A stretch of DNA of 64,000 nucleotides from Paenibacillus sp. FSL H8-0079 (lineage in GTDB: Bacteria > Bacillota > Bacilli > Paenibacillales > Paenibacillaceae): NCBI RefSeq assembly GCF_037991315.1, contig NZ_CP150300.1:2294001-2358000 (forward strand), given 5' to 3'. The translations under genes were made by a program, and so were the position numbers. Below are positions 44,814-54,157 of this stretch, in pieces. How positions within the stretch are numbered: position 1 is the stretch's first letter; each line of letters starts with the position of its first letter. Under the pieces are notes generated by a model. The model did no database searches. It had not been told where the DNA came from and saw nothing but the letters and a program-made list of their open reading frames with translations.

Positions 44814-46499
44814 ATGAGAGCGCAATCAACGAAAAAGAGATTCTTGACGCTTCTCGCTACAACGCTGTGTCTAACTGTCGTTCTTGCAGGATGTTCAGGA
44901 GGCAGTGGGGGCGGAGATAGTGCCACACCAAGTACATCTGGAGCCCAAAACGAATACAAAGAAAAATATGATCCGGAAGTAACCATTACGACTGCATGGG
45001 GAATTGACCCTGAGCTGAAGTTTAAAAATGGTGAATCCATGGAAAATAACGTGGCAACCAAGTGGGCCAAGGATCAATTCGGTATTAATATCAGTTCACT
45101 ATGGTCTGTAACGGATACGAATGGGGCATTTGCAACCAAACTTCGTTTGGCGATGTCTTCTGGTCAAGATATGCCTGACATCGTAAACGTGGGTGATAAT
45201 CTGCTTGCGCAGGATCTGATTGATTCCGGTATGTATCAGGAAGTCGGTCCACTGTTCGACAAATATGCTTCAGACACATGGAAAAAAGCGATGGAGCAAG
45301 ATCCTAACGTGTGGAACCAGTATAGTCGTGATGGCAAAAGAATGGGTATCCCTGTTCTGGACTATGCATACAACAATGATTACTTGCTCTGGATTCGTCA
45401 GGACTGGCTGGATAAGCTGAAGCTGGAAGCTCCAAAAACAATCGATGAGCTTGAAACCGTAATGGATGCATTCAAAAACCAAAACCCGGATGGATTGTCT
45501 CCGGATAAGGTCATCCCGCTCAGCATTGGCTTCAAAACATCCATGAACACATGGATGGGAGACCCATCCTGGATCTTCGGAGCATACGGAACATTGCCGT
45601 TCCAATGGAATCTGGCTGCGGATGGCAAGCTGGAGTATGGCTCCATCAATCCAGGTATGAAGCAAGGTTTGACCAAATTGAGCGAATGGCTCACAAAAGG
45701 TTATATCCCGCAGGAAGCAGCTCTATGGGATGAAAACAAAACAGCAGAACCAGCAGTTGCAGGTACAGCCGGCATTATTCCAGGTCCTTACTGGATGAGC
45801 GGATGGCCGCTTCTGGATACCGTGAAAAATGTACCAAGTGCTGTTTGGAAACCAATTGAGATTCCAACGGGCCCTGAAGGTAAAGCGATGCGTCACGGAA
45901 CACAGTTCGTTAATGGTGTTACGTTGATTAAGGCAGATATGGAACACCCCGAAGCCTTCTTTACGTATCAGAACTACCTGTTCGACAATTATGCAGATCC
46001 AGCACCAGGAAGCCAGTATGATAACGGTTTGTTTGAGAAATATGATTATCAACTGGACGCTAATGGAAAACAAATGCCGATTGACGAGATCGAAGGCGGA
46101 TACGTGAACGTTGTACGTTATTTGCTTGTTCGTGACGGTGCTCGTATTCCAGATGCACAGATGAAAGCGCTTCTGAATTTGGCGGATGGCAAAGAGCCGG
46201 AAACGAAGCTGGAGAAAGATGTTGCTGTAAACTATGGTAAAGAAACGCCAGCGGCAGCAAAAGTGTTGCTGAGCCAAGAAGAAATTTCATTCAAAAACAT
46301 GTTCACAGGTCCGACAACGCAGACGATGAAATCCAAGCTGGACTACCTGAACAAAATTGAGAATCAGGCATTTAACGAAATTATCTATGGCAAAAATCCG
46401 GCTGATGCGTTTGATACCTTTGTACAAACGTGGAAATCCGGAGGCGGTGACCAGATCACACAAGAGGTCAACGAATGGTATGACGGTGTGAAAAAATAG
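44814..46499 (+). CDS. Oligosaccharide-binding lipoprotein, LipO-type (galactan cassette)
   Basis: A 561-residue lipoprotein with lipobox LAGC (cysteine at about residue 26), a Gly/Ser-rich spacer, then a large binding domain of the LplA/LipO class. VTITTAWGIDPELKFKNGES, KLRLAMSSGQDMPDIV and DYLLWIRQDWLDKL are typical blocks. AAGGGGGAA precedes ATG 44814. It begins a transcript whose later genes are two permeases, a GH53 and a GH42, so galacto-oligosaccharides are the likely ligand. A very strong terminator follows the stop, as found after highly expressed binding-protein genes. Confidence 0.9.
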   Translation: MRAQSTKKRFLTLLATTLCLTVVLAGCSGGSGGGDSATPSTSGAQNEYKEKYDPEVTITTAWGIDPELKFKNGESMENNVATKWAKDQFGINISSLWSVTDTNGAFATKLRLAMSSGQDMPDIVNVGDNLLAQDLIDSGMYQEVGPLFDKYASDTWKKAMEQDPNVWNQYSRDGKRMGIPVLDYAYNNDYLLWIRQDWLDKLKLEAPKTIDELETVMDAFKNQNPDGLSPDKVIPLSIGFKTSMNTWMGDPSWIFGAYGTLPFQWNLAADGKLEYGSINPGMKQGLTKLSEWLTKGYIPQEAALWDENKTAEPAVAGTAGIIPGPYWMSGWPLLDTVKNVPSAVWKPIEIPTGPEGKAMRHGTQFVNGVTLIKADMEHPEAFFTYQNYLFDNYADPAPGSQYDNGLFEKYDYQLDANGKQMPIDEIEGGYVNVVRYLLVRDGARIPDAQMKALLNLADGKEPETKLEKDVAVNYGKETPAAAKVLLSQEEISFKNMFTGPTTQTMKSKLDYLNKIENQAFNEIIYGKNPADAFDTFVQTWKSGGGDQITQEVNEWYDGVKK

Positions 46500-46507
46500 T
46501 TTGAAGC

Positions 46508-46543
46508 AGCGCCCAGACGATCGTCGTCTGGGCGCTTTTTTTG
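46508..46543 (+). terminator. Strong terminator after the galactan binding protein
   Basis: Perfect 13-bp arms AGCGCCCAGACGA (46508-46520) and TCGTCTGGGCGCT (46524-46536) with a three-base loop and a T run, 8 bases after the stop. It separates the binding protein from the permeases. Confidence 0.92.
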
Positions 46544-46623
46544 GTTTATTCAAGCTGAAGCAAAGTGGTTGAATTTGTGCCATTTATATTGCTTTTATGT
46601 GCTGTTTGGACCCTGTAAAAGGT

Positions 46624-46632
46624 TGATATAAT
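46624..46632 (+). promoter_or_regulatory. Extended -10 promoter for the galactan permeases
   Basis: TG (46624-46625), one base, then perfect TATAAT (46627-46632), 57 bases before the first permease start and after the strong terminator. The -35 is weak (TTTGGA at 46605-46610). Confidence 0.5.
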
Positions 46633-46689
46633 CGCATTATAAGCCACTCAGGGAGTACTTGAGTAGGAAGAAATACAGGGGGAGCAATC

Positions 46690-47580
46690 ATGAGAACTTT
46701 GAAACGCACTTGGCCATTCCACGTTATGCTGTTGCCAGCCATTATCTTTCTGATCATCTTCAGTTATGTGCCTATGGGCGGGATTGTTATGGCATTCCAG
46801 AATTACAAGCCATGGCTTGGGATTAGCGGCTCCGAATGGGTCGGGCTGGACAACTTTAGATATTTGTTTGAACGTGAAGATAGCTTACAGGTCATCTGGA
46901 ACACATTGATTATTGCTGTACTTAAATTGATTTTTAACTTATTCATTCCGTTTGTTTTCGCCATTCTTTTGAATGAGGTCCGCAAGATGGCTGTACAGCG
47001 AACCATTCAGACACTTGTCTATTTACCTCACTTCTTGTCCTGGGTCATTCTGGGCGGGATTTTGATAGATCTGCTGTCAACCGGAGGGTTGGTGAACCGG
47101 GTTCTCGGAACTTTCGGACTCGGACCATATTTCTTCCTCGGAGACAACAGTTGGTTCCGATCTACGGTCATTCTGACAGATGTGTGGAAGGAATTTGGCT
47201 ATAACATGATTGTCTTTTTGGCTGCCCTTGCCGGAATTAATCCAGCATTGTACGAAGCAGCGGAGATTGACGGGGCAGGACGTTGGAAACAGACACTGCA
47301 CATTACAATTCCTTCGCTCGTGCCGATGCTGATGGTTGTAGGAACGCTGGCTCTGGGTAACGTACTGAATGCTGGATTTGACCAGATTTTCAACCTGTAT
47401 AACCCGCTCGTATATCAAACGGGTGACATCATTGACACATTCGTATATCGTTCTGCGATGCAAAATGGTGAGATGGGCTTCGCAACAGCGATCGGATTGT
47501 TCAAATCAGTCATTAGTATGATCTTGATTCTCGTATCTTACAGCTTAGCCAAAAAATACGCTGGATACCGCATATTCTAA
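46690..47580 (+). CDS. ABC transporter permease, LplB/YteP type (galactan cassette)
   Basis: A 296-residue membrane subunit with six helices. The opening WPFHVMLLPAIIFLIIFSYVPMGGIVMAFQN is typical of the LplB/YteP group; the ATPase-contact loop is ALYEAAEIDGAGRWKQT. GGGGGAGC precedes ATG 46690. It pairs with the permease 30 bases downstream. There is no ATPase gene in the cassette. Confidence 0.9.
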   Translation: MRTLKRTWPFHVMLLPAIIFLIIFSYVPMGGIVMAFQNYKPWLGISGSEWVGLDNFRYLFEREDSLQVIWNTLIIAVLKLIFNLFIPFVFAILLNEVRKMAVQRTIQTLVYLPHFLSWVILGGILIDLLSTGGLVNRVLGTFGLGPYFFLGDNSWFRSTVILTDVWKEFGYNMIVFLAALAGINPALYEAAEIDGAGRWKQTLHITIPSLVPMLMVVGTLALGNVLNAGFDQIFNLYNPLVYQTGDIIDTFVYRSAMQNGEMGFATAIGLFKSVISMILILVSYSLAKKYAGYRIF

Positions 47581-47609
47581 TCGAATGAACAGAGAAAGAA
47601 GGGACCACG

Positions 47610-48488
47610 ATGTATCATAAATCATTGCCTTATCGCGTGTTTAATATAGTCAATACCTGCTTTCTGATTCTGATTGCCATCATGTGTATCATACCGATGG
47701 TTCACGTACTGGCTGTATCTTTTAGTACGAAGGCTGCTGCCGATGCCAATCTTGTTAATCTCTGGCCCGTAGGTTTTTCACTTGAAGCTTACAAAAAGAC
47801 GATGAACAATCCGATTTTCTTGAACTCGCTCTGGATTTCACTGTTACGTACAGTGATTGGTACAGCGATTACCTTGCTGATTACGTTCCTGGCGGCGTAT
47901 CCGTTGTCCAAAGAAAATAGTGAATTCAAAGGCAGAACAATCTACTCCTGGATTTTCGTATTCAGTATGATTTTCAATGGAGGACTGGTTCCGTTCTATA
48001 TGGTTATCCAGAAAATCGGGCTGATGGATTCCTTCTGGGTACTGGTACTCCCAGGGGCAGTTAACACATTCCTTGTCATCCTGATGCTGAACTTCTTCCG
48101 CGGTATTCCGAAAGAGCTGGAGGAAGCGGCACTGATGGATGGAGCCAACCATTTCAGAACATTGTTCAGTATCTTCCTACCGATCTCCTTGCCGTCGATT
48201 GCAACCATTGCATTGTTCAGCATGGTGTTTCACTGGAATTCATGGTTTGATGGATTGCTCTATATGAATAATGCCAAGGATTACCCACTTGCTACATTTA
48301 TGCAAACGGTCATTATCGGACGTGACATGAGCAGCATGAGCATGAATCCAAAAGAGATGGAATCTCTCTCTCAAACGACGGTAAGAGCAGCTCAGATCTT
48401 CATCGGAAGTGCACCAATCTTGATTGTGTATCCATTCCTGCAACGTTTCTTTGTTAAAGGTATGACGTTGGGCTCAGTTAAAGGCTGA
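47610..48488 (+). CDS. ABC transporter permease, LplC/YtcP type (galactan cassette)
   Basis: A 292-residue membrane subunit. FNGGLVPFYMVIQKIGLMDS and the ending RFFVKGMTLGSVKG mark the LplC/YtcP family; the docking loop is ELEEAALMDGANHFRTL. GAAAGAAGGGA precedes ATG 47610. It lies 34 bases before the GH53 gene, so uptake and hydrolysis are probably made from one message. Confidence 0.9.
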   Translation: MYHKSLPYRVFNIVNTCFLILIAIMCIIPMVHVLAVSFSTKAAADANLVNLWPVGFSLEAYKKTMNNPIFLNSLWISLLRTVIGTAITLLITFLAAYPLSKENSEFKGRTIYSWIFVFSMIFNGGLVPFYMVIQKIGLMDSFWVLVLPGAVNTFLVILMLNFFRGIPKELEEAALMDGANHFRTLFSIFLPISLPSIATIALFSMVFHWNSWFDGLLYMNNAKDYPLATFMQTVIIGRDMSSMSMNPKEMESLSQTTVRAAQIFIGSAPILIVYPFLQRFFVKGMTLGSVKG

Positions 48489-48521
48489 GCCTGTATCACA
48501 AATTAAATGGAGGCTGATACA

Positions 48522-49607
48522 GTGAGCAACTTGGAGGAAAAGACATTCGTTCTGGGAATGGATGTATCTTTTATGGACGAGATTGAACAACATGGTGGGA
48601 CCTACAGTGATGTGGACGGCAAGGAACAAGACTTGCTGTCCATCCTGAAACTTAATGATGCTAATGCGATTCGGCTGCGGATCTGGAATGATCCTGTAGG
48701 TGGGTTCTGCAATCTGGAGCGGACGGTGGCGGTAGCCAAACGGATTAAGGAACAGGGCTTGCAGTTTTTGCTTGATTTCCATTATTCCGATCGGTGGGCT
48801 GATCCGGCGAATCAGTGGAAACCAAAGGCGTGGGAGAATCTGTCCTATGAGGAGCTTCAACGTGCGGTATGCACGTATACCGCTGATGTCCTGAGAACGT
48901 TGAAGGAACACGATGCTCTTCCAGACATGGTGCAGGTCGGCAACGAGATTACACCAGGCATGTTATGGAATGAGGGACGTGTTGGTGGAGAAGAGCATGA
49001 TACGGATGAACAGTGGGAACGTTTTGCAGGTCTTGTAAAGTACGGAATTGCTGCGGTCAAATCCGTTGACGCGGATATCCAGATTATGATACATATTGAT
49101 CGTGGTGGAGATAACGCCGAGAGCCGCAAGTTCTACGATCAATTTGAAGCGCTGGGTGTGGAGTTCGATATCATTGGACTCTCGTATTATCCTTGGTGGC
49201 ATGGCACACTCGACGCGTTACGTGACAATCTGCATGATCTGGCTGAGCGTTATGGCAAACCCGTCAATGTCGTTGAAACCGCTTATCCGTGGACGCTGGA
49301 ACAGCCAGAAGGCATTGAATGGATTTTGAATCAGGAAGAATTGTTGTTGCCAGGATACCCTGCAACTGTAGAGGGGCAGACCAAATATCTGAAGGATCTG
49401 TTGCAGATTATTCGCGAAGTTCCTGGTGGTTTGGGTCATGGATTCTATTATTGGGAACCTGCCTGGATACCAAGTAAGGAAGAATGGTCCGTAGGACATC
49501 CGAATAACTGGGGTAACCTCACGATGTTTGATTTTAAAGGTCGCAAGTTGGAATCGTTTACAGCACTCGCTTCTGTAGAAGAATCAGATACAGAGACATA
49601 CGTGTAA
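48522..49607 (+). CDS. Endo-beta-1,4-galactanase, GH53, without signal peptide
   Basis: A 361-residue TIM-barrel hydrolase that cuts beta-1,4-galactan. The catalytic pair is Glu142 in QVGNEITPG (acid/base) and Glu252 in VVETAYPW (nucleophile); FVLGMDVSF at the start and IRLRIWNDP are other GH53 signatures. GGAGG at 48509-48513 is eight bases before GTG 48522; the ATG at 48507 overlaps that GGAGG. From either start there is no signal peptide, unlike B. subtilis GanB, which is secreted. It therefore should act in the cytoplasm on oligosaccharides delivered by the permeases just upstream. A GH42 beta-galactosidase follows after 97 bases. Confidence 0.9.
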   Translation: MSNLEEKTFVLGMDVSFMDEIEQHGGTYSDVDGKEQDLLSILKLNDANAIRLRIWNDPVGGFCNLERTVAVAKRIKEQGLQFLLDFHYSDRWADPANQWKPKAWENLSYEELQRAVCTYTADVLRTLKEHDALPDMVQVGNEITPGMLWNEGRVGGEEHDTDEQWERFAGLVKYGIAAVKSVDADIQIMIHIDRGGDNAESRKFYDQFEALGVEFDIIGLSYYPWWHGTLDALRDNLHDLAERYGKPVNVVETAYPWTLEQPEGIEWILNQEELLLPGYPATVEGQTKYLKDLLQIIREVPGGLGHGFYYWEPAWIPSKEEWSVGHPNNWGNLTMFDFKGRKLESFTALASVEESDTETYV

Positions 49608-49704
49608 TAACTCACAAGTTCACAAGTTGTATCTGACGTAAAACAAGACGTCAATATCGTTGTATCCAATAAAAATGGTATTCAAAAGCAAGGGAGTTGT
49701 CCTT

Positions 49705-51777
49705 ATGACATACAAATTTCCACCGGTAAGTTCCAAAGCCCCGCACATGTTGCATGGCGCAGATTATAACCCGGAGCAGTGGCTCCGCTATCCTGAAATT
49801 CTGGAAGAAGATATTCGCTTGATGAAGCTTGCCAAGTGTAACGTGATGTCCATTGGTATCTTCTCTTGGGTATCCCTTGAGCCGGAAGAAGGCGTATATA
49901 CGTTTGAATGGCTGGATCAGGTCTTGGATCGTTTTGCAGCCAATGGCATCTATGCATTCCTGGCTACACCAAGTGGTGCGAGACCTGCCTGGATGTCTGC
50001 CAAGTATCCGGAGGTACTTCGTGTCTCCGAGAAACGTGTCCGCAACCTGCATGGTTTCCGTCACAACCATTGTTATACTTCACCGGTATACCGTGAGAAA
50101 GTCACTGCGATCAATACAAAATTGGCAGAACGTTATTCGGATCATCCGGCTATTATCGGCTGGCACATCTCTAACGAGTTCGGTGGAGACTGTCATTGCG
50201 ATTACTGTCAGGAAGCTTTCCGTGGCTGGGTTCAGAAAAAGTATAAGACACTCGATGAACTGAATCATTCGTGGTGGACCACATTCTGGAGTCACACGGT
50301 TACAGACTGGAGTCAAGTCGAGTCGCCGGCTCCACACGGTGAGACACAAGTACATGCAATGAACCTGGATTGGCGCCGTTTCGTTACCGATCAGACAGCT
50401 GATTTTATCGTGCATGAAACGAAACCATTGAAAGCTCAGAATCCGGATCTGCCCGTCACAACGAACCTGATGGAATTTTACGGCGGTCTGAACTATTGGA
50501 AGTTCGCCGATATTCTGGATTTCCTGTCTTGGGATAGCTATCCAACGTGGCATGATGCAGATGACGATGCAAAACAGGCCTCCCGGATCGCAATGATGCA
50601 TGACATCGTTCGTTCCATCAAAGGTGGACAGCCGTTCTTGCTGATGGAAAGTACGCCAAGTTCAACCAACTGGCAAGAGGTTAGCAAGCTGAAAAAACCT
50701 GGTATGCATCTGCTCTCTTCTCTCCAGGCAGTGGCACACGGTTCCGATAGTGTACAGTACTTCCAGTGGAGAAAAAGCCGGGGGTCCAGTGAGAAGCTCC
50801 ATGGTGCGGTGGTAGACCATGTTGGCACGGAGCACACTCGCGTGTTCCAGGATGTGACTGACGTAGGTACGGCTCTAGAAGGCATGGAAGCTATTGTAGG
50901 AACAGCGGTTCCGGCAGAAGTAGCGATCATATTCGACTGGGAAAATCGCTGGGCCGTTAATGATTCACAGGGTCCGCGCAATATCGGTGTGAAGTATGAG
51001 CAGACGGTTGAAGAGCACTACGAAGCGTTTTGGAAAAAGGGAGTTGCTGTAGACGTTATCGATATGGATGCCGACCTGTCCAAGTATAAGTTATTGATTG
51101 CTCCAATGCTCTATCTGGTACGTGAAGGTGTCGGCGAACGCATTGAGAAGTTTGTGGAACAAGGTGGTACGTTTGTAGCGACCTACTGGTCCGGAATTGT
51201 CAACGAAAATGATCTGTGTTTCCTGGGTGGATTCCCAGGTCCGCTCCGTAAGACGCTTGGCATCTGGTCGGAAGAAATTGACGGACTGCATGATCGTGAT
51301 CTGAACGGGATCATTCCTGAGCAGGGCAATGAGCTTCAGCTCACTACAGCATATGATGCAATTGAATTGTGTGATCTGATTCATCTGGAAGGCGCGAAGT
51401 CACTGGCTACGTACCGTTCTGACTTCTATGCCGGACGTCCAGCATTGACGGTTAACCAGTTGGGTTCAGGAAAAGCGTATTACGTAGCGACACGTCTGAA
51501 AGCACCATTCTATGATGATTTTTATGCACAGTTAATCACTGACCTGAACGTTGAGCGTGGACTTGAAACCGAGCTGCCTTCTGGTACAACGGCACATACG
51601 CGTACAGATGGTACGGCTGATTATGTGTTTGTACAGAACTACACACCAGATGAGAAGCTGGTTGAATTAGATGGACAGTCCTATACGGATCTGCTCAGTG
51701 GTGATGCTGTGGAAGCCAGTCTCAGTTTACAGCCATTCGACATTCGTGTCCTGCGTAGACCGGTTGCCCGGAAGTAA
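49705..51777 (+). CDS. Beta-galactosidase, GH42
   Basis: A 690-residue cytoplasmic enzyme releasing galactose from galacto-oligosaccharides. The acid/base Glu158 is in ISNEFGGDCHCDYC, where the cysteines are part of the zinc cluster of GH42 enzymes, and the nucleophile Glu315 is in LLMESTPSSTNW. HMLHGADYNPEQW at the start and the C-terminal trimerisation and beta domains agree with GanA-type enzymes. AAGGGAG eight bases before ATG 49705 sets the start; an upstream TTG at 49660 has no site. It is the last gene of the galactan locus and is closed by a terminator. Confidence 0.93.
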   Translation: MTYKFPPVSSKAPHMLHGADYNPEQWLRYPEILEEDIRLMKLAKCNVMSIGIFSWVSLEPEEGVYTFEWLDQVLDRFAANGIYAFLATPSGARPAWMSAKYPEVLRVSEKRVRNLHGFRHNHCYTSPVYREKVTAINTKLAERYSDHPAIIGWHISNEFGGDCHCDYCQEAFRGWVQKKYKTLDELNHSWWTTFWSHTVTDWSQVESPAPHGETQVHAMNLDWRRFVTDQTADFIVHETKPLKAQNPDLPVTTNLMEFYGGLNYWKFADILDFLSWDSYPTWHDADDDAKQASRIAMMHDIVRSIKGGQPFLLMESTPSSTNWQEVSKLKKPGMHLLSSLQAVAHGSDSVQYFQWRKSRGSSEKLHGAVVDHVGTEHTRVFQDVTDVGTALEGMEAIVGTAVPAEVAIIFDWENRWAVNDSQGPRNIGVKYEQTVEEHYEAFWKKGVAVDVIDMDADLSKYKLLIAPMLYLVREGVGERIEKFVEQGGTFVATYWSGIVNENDLCFLGGFPGPLRKTLGIWSEEIDGLHDRDLNGIIPEQGNELQLTTAYDAIELCDLIHLEGAKSLATYRSDFYAGRPALTVNQLGSGKAYYVATRLKAPFYDDFYAQLITDLNVERGLETELPSGTTAHTRTDGTADYVFVQNYTPDEKLVELDGQSYTDLLSGDAVEASLSLQPFDIRVLRRPVARK

Positions 51778-51836
51778 TAAAAGATTCTATACGTTACTTA
51801 ATAAATGGAGTTAGTAATATGAAGAGATTGCCCTGA

Positions 51837-51869
51837 ACGCCTGACATCGGTGTTTGGGGCGTCTTTTTT
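51837..51869 (+). terminator. Terminator of the galactan operon
   Basis: ACGCC (51837-51841) and GGCGT (51858-51862) with partial inner pairing, then a T run, 60 bases after the GH42 stop. Confidence 0.75.
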
Positions 51870-51990
51870 TATTTTATGTATTTGGCTGTTGAACCACTTT
51901 TTCTGGACAAGATAAAGGATAAACGTGTCCGCGCAGCGAAGACAAACAGGTAACATGTAACTCAAGACTTTCAGTCTGGGAGGAATTGAA

Positions 51991-53430
51991 ATGAATCAGA
52001 GAAATCTGGACGGCAACAGCATTATTATTCGGCTGGAAATGACAACTAAAGATATCAAGTTTGGCGAAGTGGCTTCGGCCATCTCGGAAGCTGGTGGAGA
52101 CATCATTGCCATTGACGTCATTTCGACCAATCAGGATGTCAGTGTGCGCGACTTGACCGTCGCGGTAACAGATGCACAGGATAACAGCAAAATTATAGAA
52201 GGCGTACGCCAGCTCAAAGGTATATCCATCATTAACGTATCAGATCGAACGTTCCTGCTGCATTTGGGCGGCAAGATCGAAGTGACACCGAAGACTCCGA
52301 TTCAGAATCGGGAAGACCTGTCGCGTGTGTATACCCCGGATGTGGCTCGGGTATGTTCGGCCATTGTGGAAGAACCGGGGAAAGCTTTCTCGCTGACGAT
52401 CAAGCGGAACACGGTAGCCGTGGTATCCGATGGCAGTGCGGTACTTGGACTGGGCAACATTGGTCCCCGTGCAGCGATGCCCGTCATGGAAGGTAAGGCA
52501 ATGTTGTTCAAACAGTTTGCAGGTGTGGATGCCTTCCCAATCTGCCTGGACACGCAGGATACCGAGGAAATCATTCGTACTGTGAAAGCGATATCACCTG
52601 GTTTTGGCGGCATTAATCTGGAGGATATTTCGTCACCACGTTGTTTCGAGATTGAACGTCGTCTGAATGAGGAATTGGACATCCCGGTATTTCATGATGA
52701 TCAGCATGGCACAGCGGTTGTGTTATATGCCGGTCTGATCAATGCGCTCAAACTGGTAGGCAAGTCGATTAATGATGTGAAGATCGTGGTCTGTGGTATT
52801 GGAGCAGCCGGTGTAGCATGCAGCAACATATTATTGTCTGCGGGAGCCAGTCGACTTATTGGTGTCGATCGTGAAGGTGCGATTGTACGGACACAAACCT
52901 ATGAGAATGAAGTCTGGAGTGACTATGCGGCTCGTACCAACCCGGAACTGGAAACGGGGTCGCTACGTGAAGTCATTCGTGGAGCCGATGTGTTCATTGG
53001 CTTGTCACGCGGCAATCTGTTAACTCGTGAAGATGTGCAGACCATGGCCGAAGATCCAATCGTGTTTGCGATGGCCAATCCGGTGCCTGAGATTATGCCT
53101 GCTTTGGTGGAGGACATTGTGGCTGTTATGGCGACAGGACGATCCGATTATCCGAACCAAATCAACAACGTGTTATGTTTTCCAGGCATATTTAGGGCAG
53201 TTCTGGATTGCCGGGCTACCGAAATTAATGAAGAAATGAAGCTGGCAGCTGCTCAAGCGATTGCCTCGGCCATTACGGACGAAGAGCGTACACGCTATTA
53301 CATTATTCCGAGTGTGTTCAATGATAAAGTGGTCAAATCAATGCGTAATCGCGTCATTGAAGCAGCTGTTAAGACGGGTGTAGCGCGGCGTATTCCACGT
53401 GAGCAGGCTCGTGAAGGTGGGGAATCGTAA
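51991..53430 (+). CDS. NAD-dependent malic enzyme with N-terminal ACT domain
   Basis: A 479-residue enzyme that decarboxylates malate to pyruvate with reduction of NAD(P)+. Residues 1-90 form an ACT-like regulatory domain (SIIIRLEMTTKDIKFGEVASA), as in some Bacillus malic enzymes. The malic domain has RVYTPDVARVC, VVSDGSAVLGLGNIGP and the metal-binding FHDDQHGTA. The NAD-binding part has GIGAAGVACSNILL and the later ANPVPEI block. GGGAGGAA precedes ATG 51991. The next gene starts one base after its stop, so a bicistronic message is likely. Confidence 0.93.
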   Translation: MNQRNLDGNSIIIRLEMTTKDIKFGEVASAISEAGGDIIAIDVISTNQDVSVRDLTVAVTDAQDNSKIIEGVRQLKGISIINVSDRTFLLHLGGKIEVTPKTPIQNREDLSRVYTPDVARVCSAIVEEPGKAFSLTIKRNTVAVVSDGSAVLGLGNIGPRAAMPVMEGKAMLFKQFAGVDAFPICLDTQDTEEIIRTVKAISPGFGGINLEDISSPRCFEIERRLNEELDIPVFHDDQHGTAVVLYAGLINALKLVGKSINDVKIVVCGIGAAGVACSNILLSAGASRLIGVDREGAIVRTQTYENEVWSDYAARTNPELETGSLREVIRGADVFIGLSRGNLLTREDVQTMAEDPIVFAMANPVPEIMPALVEDIVAVMATGRSDYPNQINNVLCFPGIFRAVLDCRATEINEEMKLAAAQAIASAITDEERTRYYIIPSVFNDKVVKSMRNRVIEAAVKTGVARRIPREQAREGGES

Positions 53431-53431
53431 G

Positions 53432-54157
53432 ATGCCAGAGAACCCTCTTCAACCATCTAGCCAGAGCGTAAAAGGACCAGAGCACCTGGGCAATGTAGAT
53501 GGAACAGCCGAAGGAGAGGCTGTACTGCGTGCTGCCCGATCTTTTGTACAAGGGGACTCGTCCAAGCATACGGATGGTCATGACTGGCCGCATATTGAAC
53601 GGGTAACTGCACTTGCGGTCGAACTCGCTCACCGCATGGGTGCAGATCCATTTGTCTGTGAACTGGCTGCATTATTACATGACGTACCGGATGAGAAGCT
53701 GAATGAGAGTTTGGAAGCCGGGATGGCGAAACTGAATGACTGGCTGGATACCCAGCCGCTTGATTCGGATACACGTGCAGCGGTTGTGGGTATTATTAGC
53801 ACCATCTCGTATGCGGGAGGCCAGCTTCCTGCGGTCAGCTCGCTTGAAGCACAAGTTGTACAGGATGCGGATCGTCTGGATGCGCTGGGGGCGATTGGAA
53901 TCGCGCGCACCTTTGCCTTCTCAGGAGCGAGGGCGCGCGAGATGTACGATCCATCTCTTCCCCCACGGGAGCATATGACCCGTGAGGAATATCGTAATGG
54001 GCGCAGCACCACGATAAATCACTTTTATGAGAAGTTGTTCAAGCTCAAAGATCTGATGAATACCTCCTATGGCAAGGAACTGGCGGAGCAGCGTCATCAT
54101 TATATGGTGCAGTTCGTAGAGCAGTTCAAAAGGGAATGGGAGGGCACGGATCGGTAG
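53432..54157 (+). CDS. HD-domain phosphohydrolase (YpgQ-like)
   Basis: A 241-residue metal-dependent phosphohydrolase. The HD-domain ligands are visible as His in HDWPHIERV, the pair in ALLHDVPDE, and Asp in VVQDADRLDALGAIGIARTF. This pattern corresponds to the YpgQ/YedJ group; YpgQ of B. subtilis is reported to act on deoxynucleoside triphosphates. The frame extends to 53399, inside the malic enzyme gene, but GGTGGGG lies before ATG 53432, one base beyond that gene's stop. The first 30 residues are hydrophilic and poorly conserved. Confidence 0.85.
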   Translation: MPENPLQPSSQSVKGPEHLGNVDGTAEGEAVLRAARSFVQGDSSKHTDGHDWPHIERVTALAVELAHRMGADPFVCELAALLHDVPDEKLNESLEAGMAKLNDWLDTQPLDSDTRAAVVGIISTISYAGGQLPAVSSLEAQVVQDADRLDALGAIGIARTFAFSGARAREMYDPSLPPREHMTREEYRNGRSTTINHFYEKLFKLKDLMNTSYGKELAEQRHHYMVQFVEQFKREWEGTDR

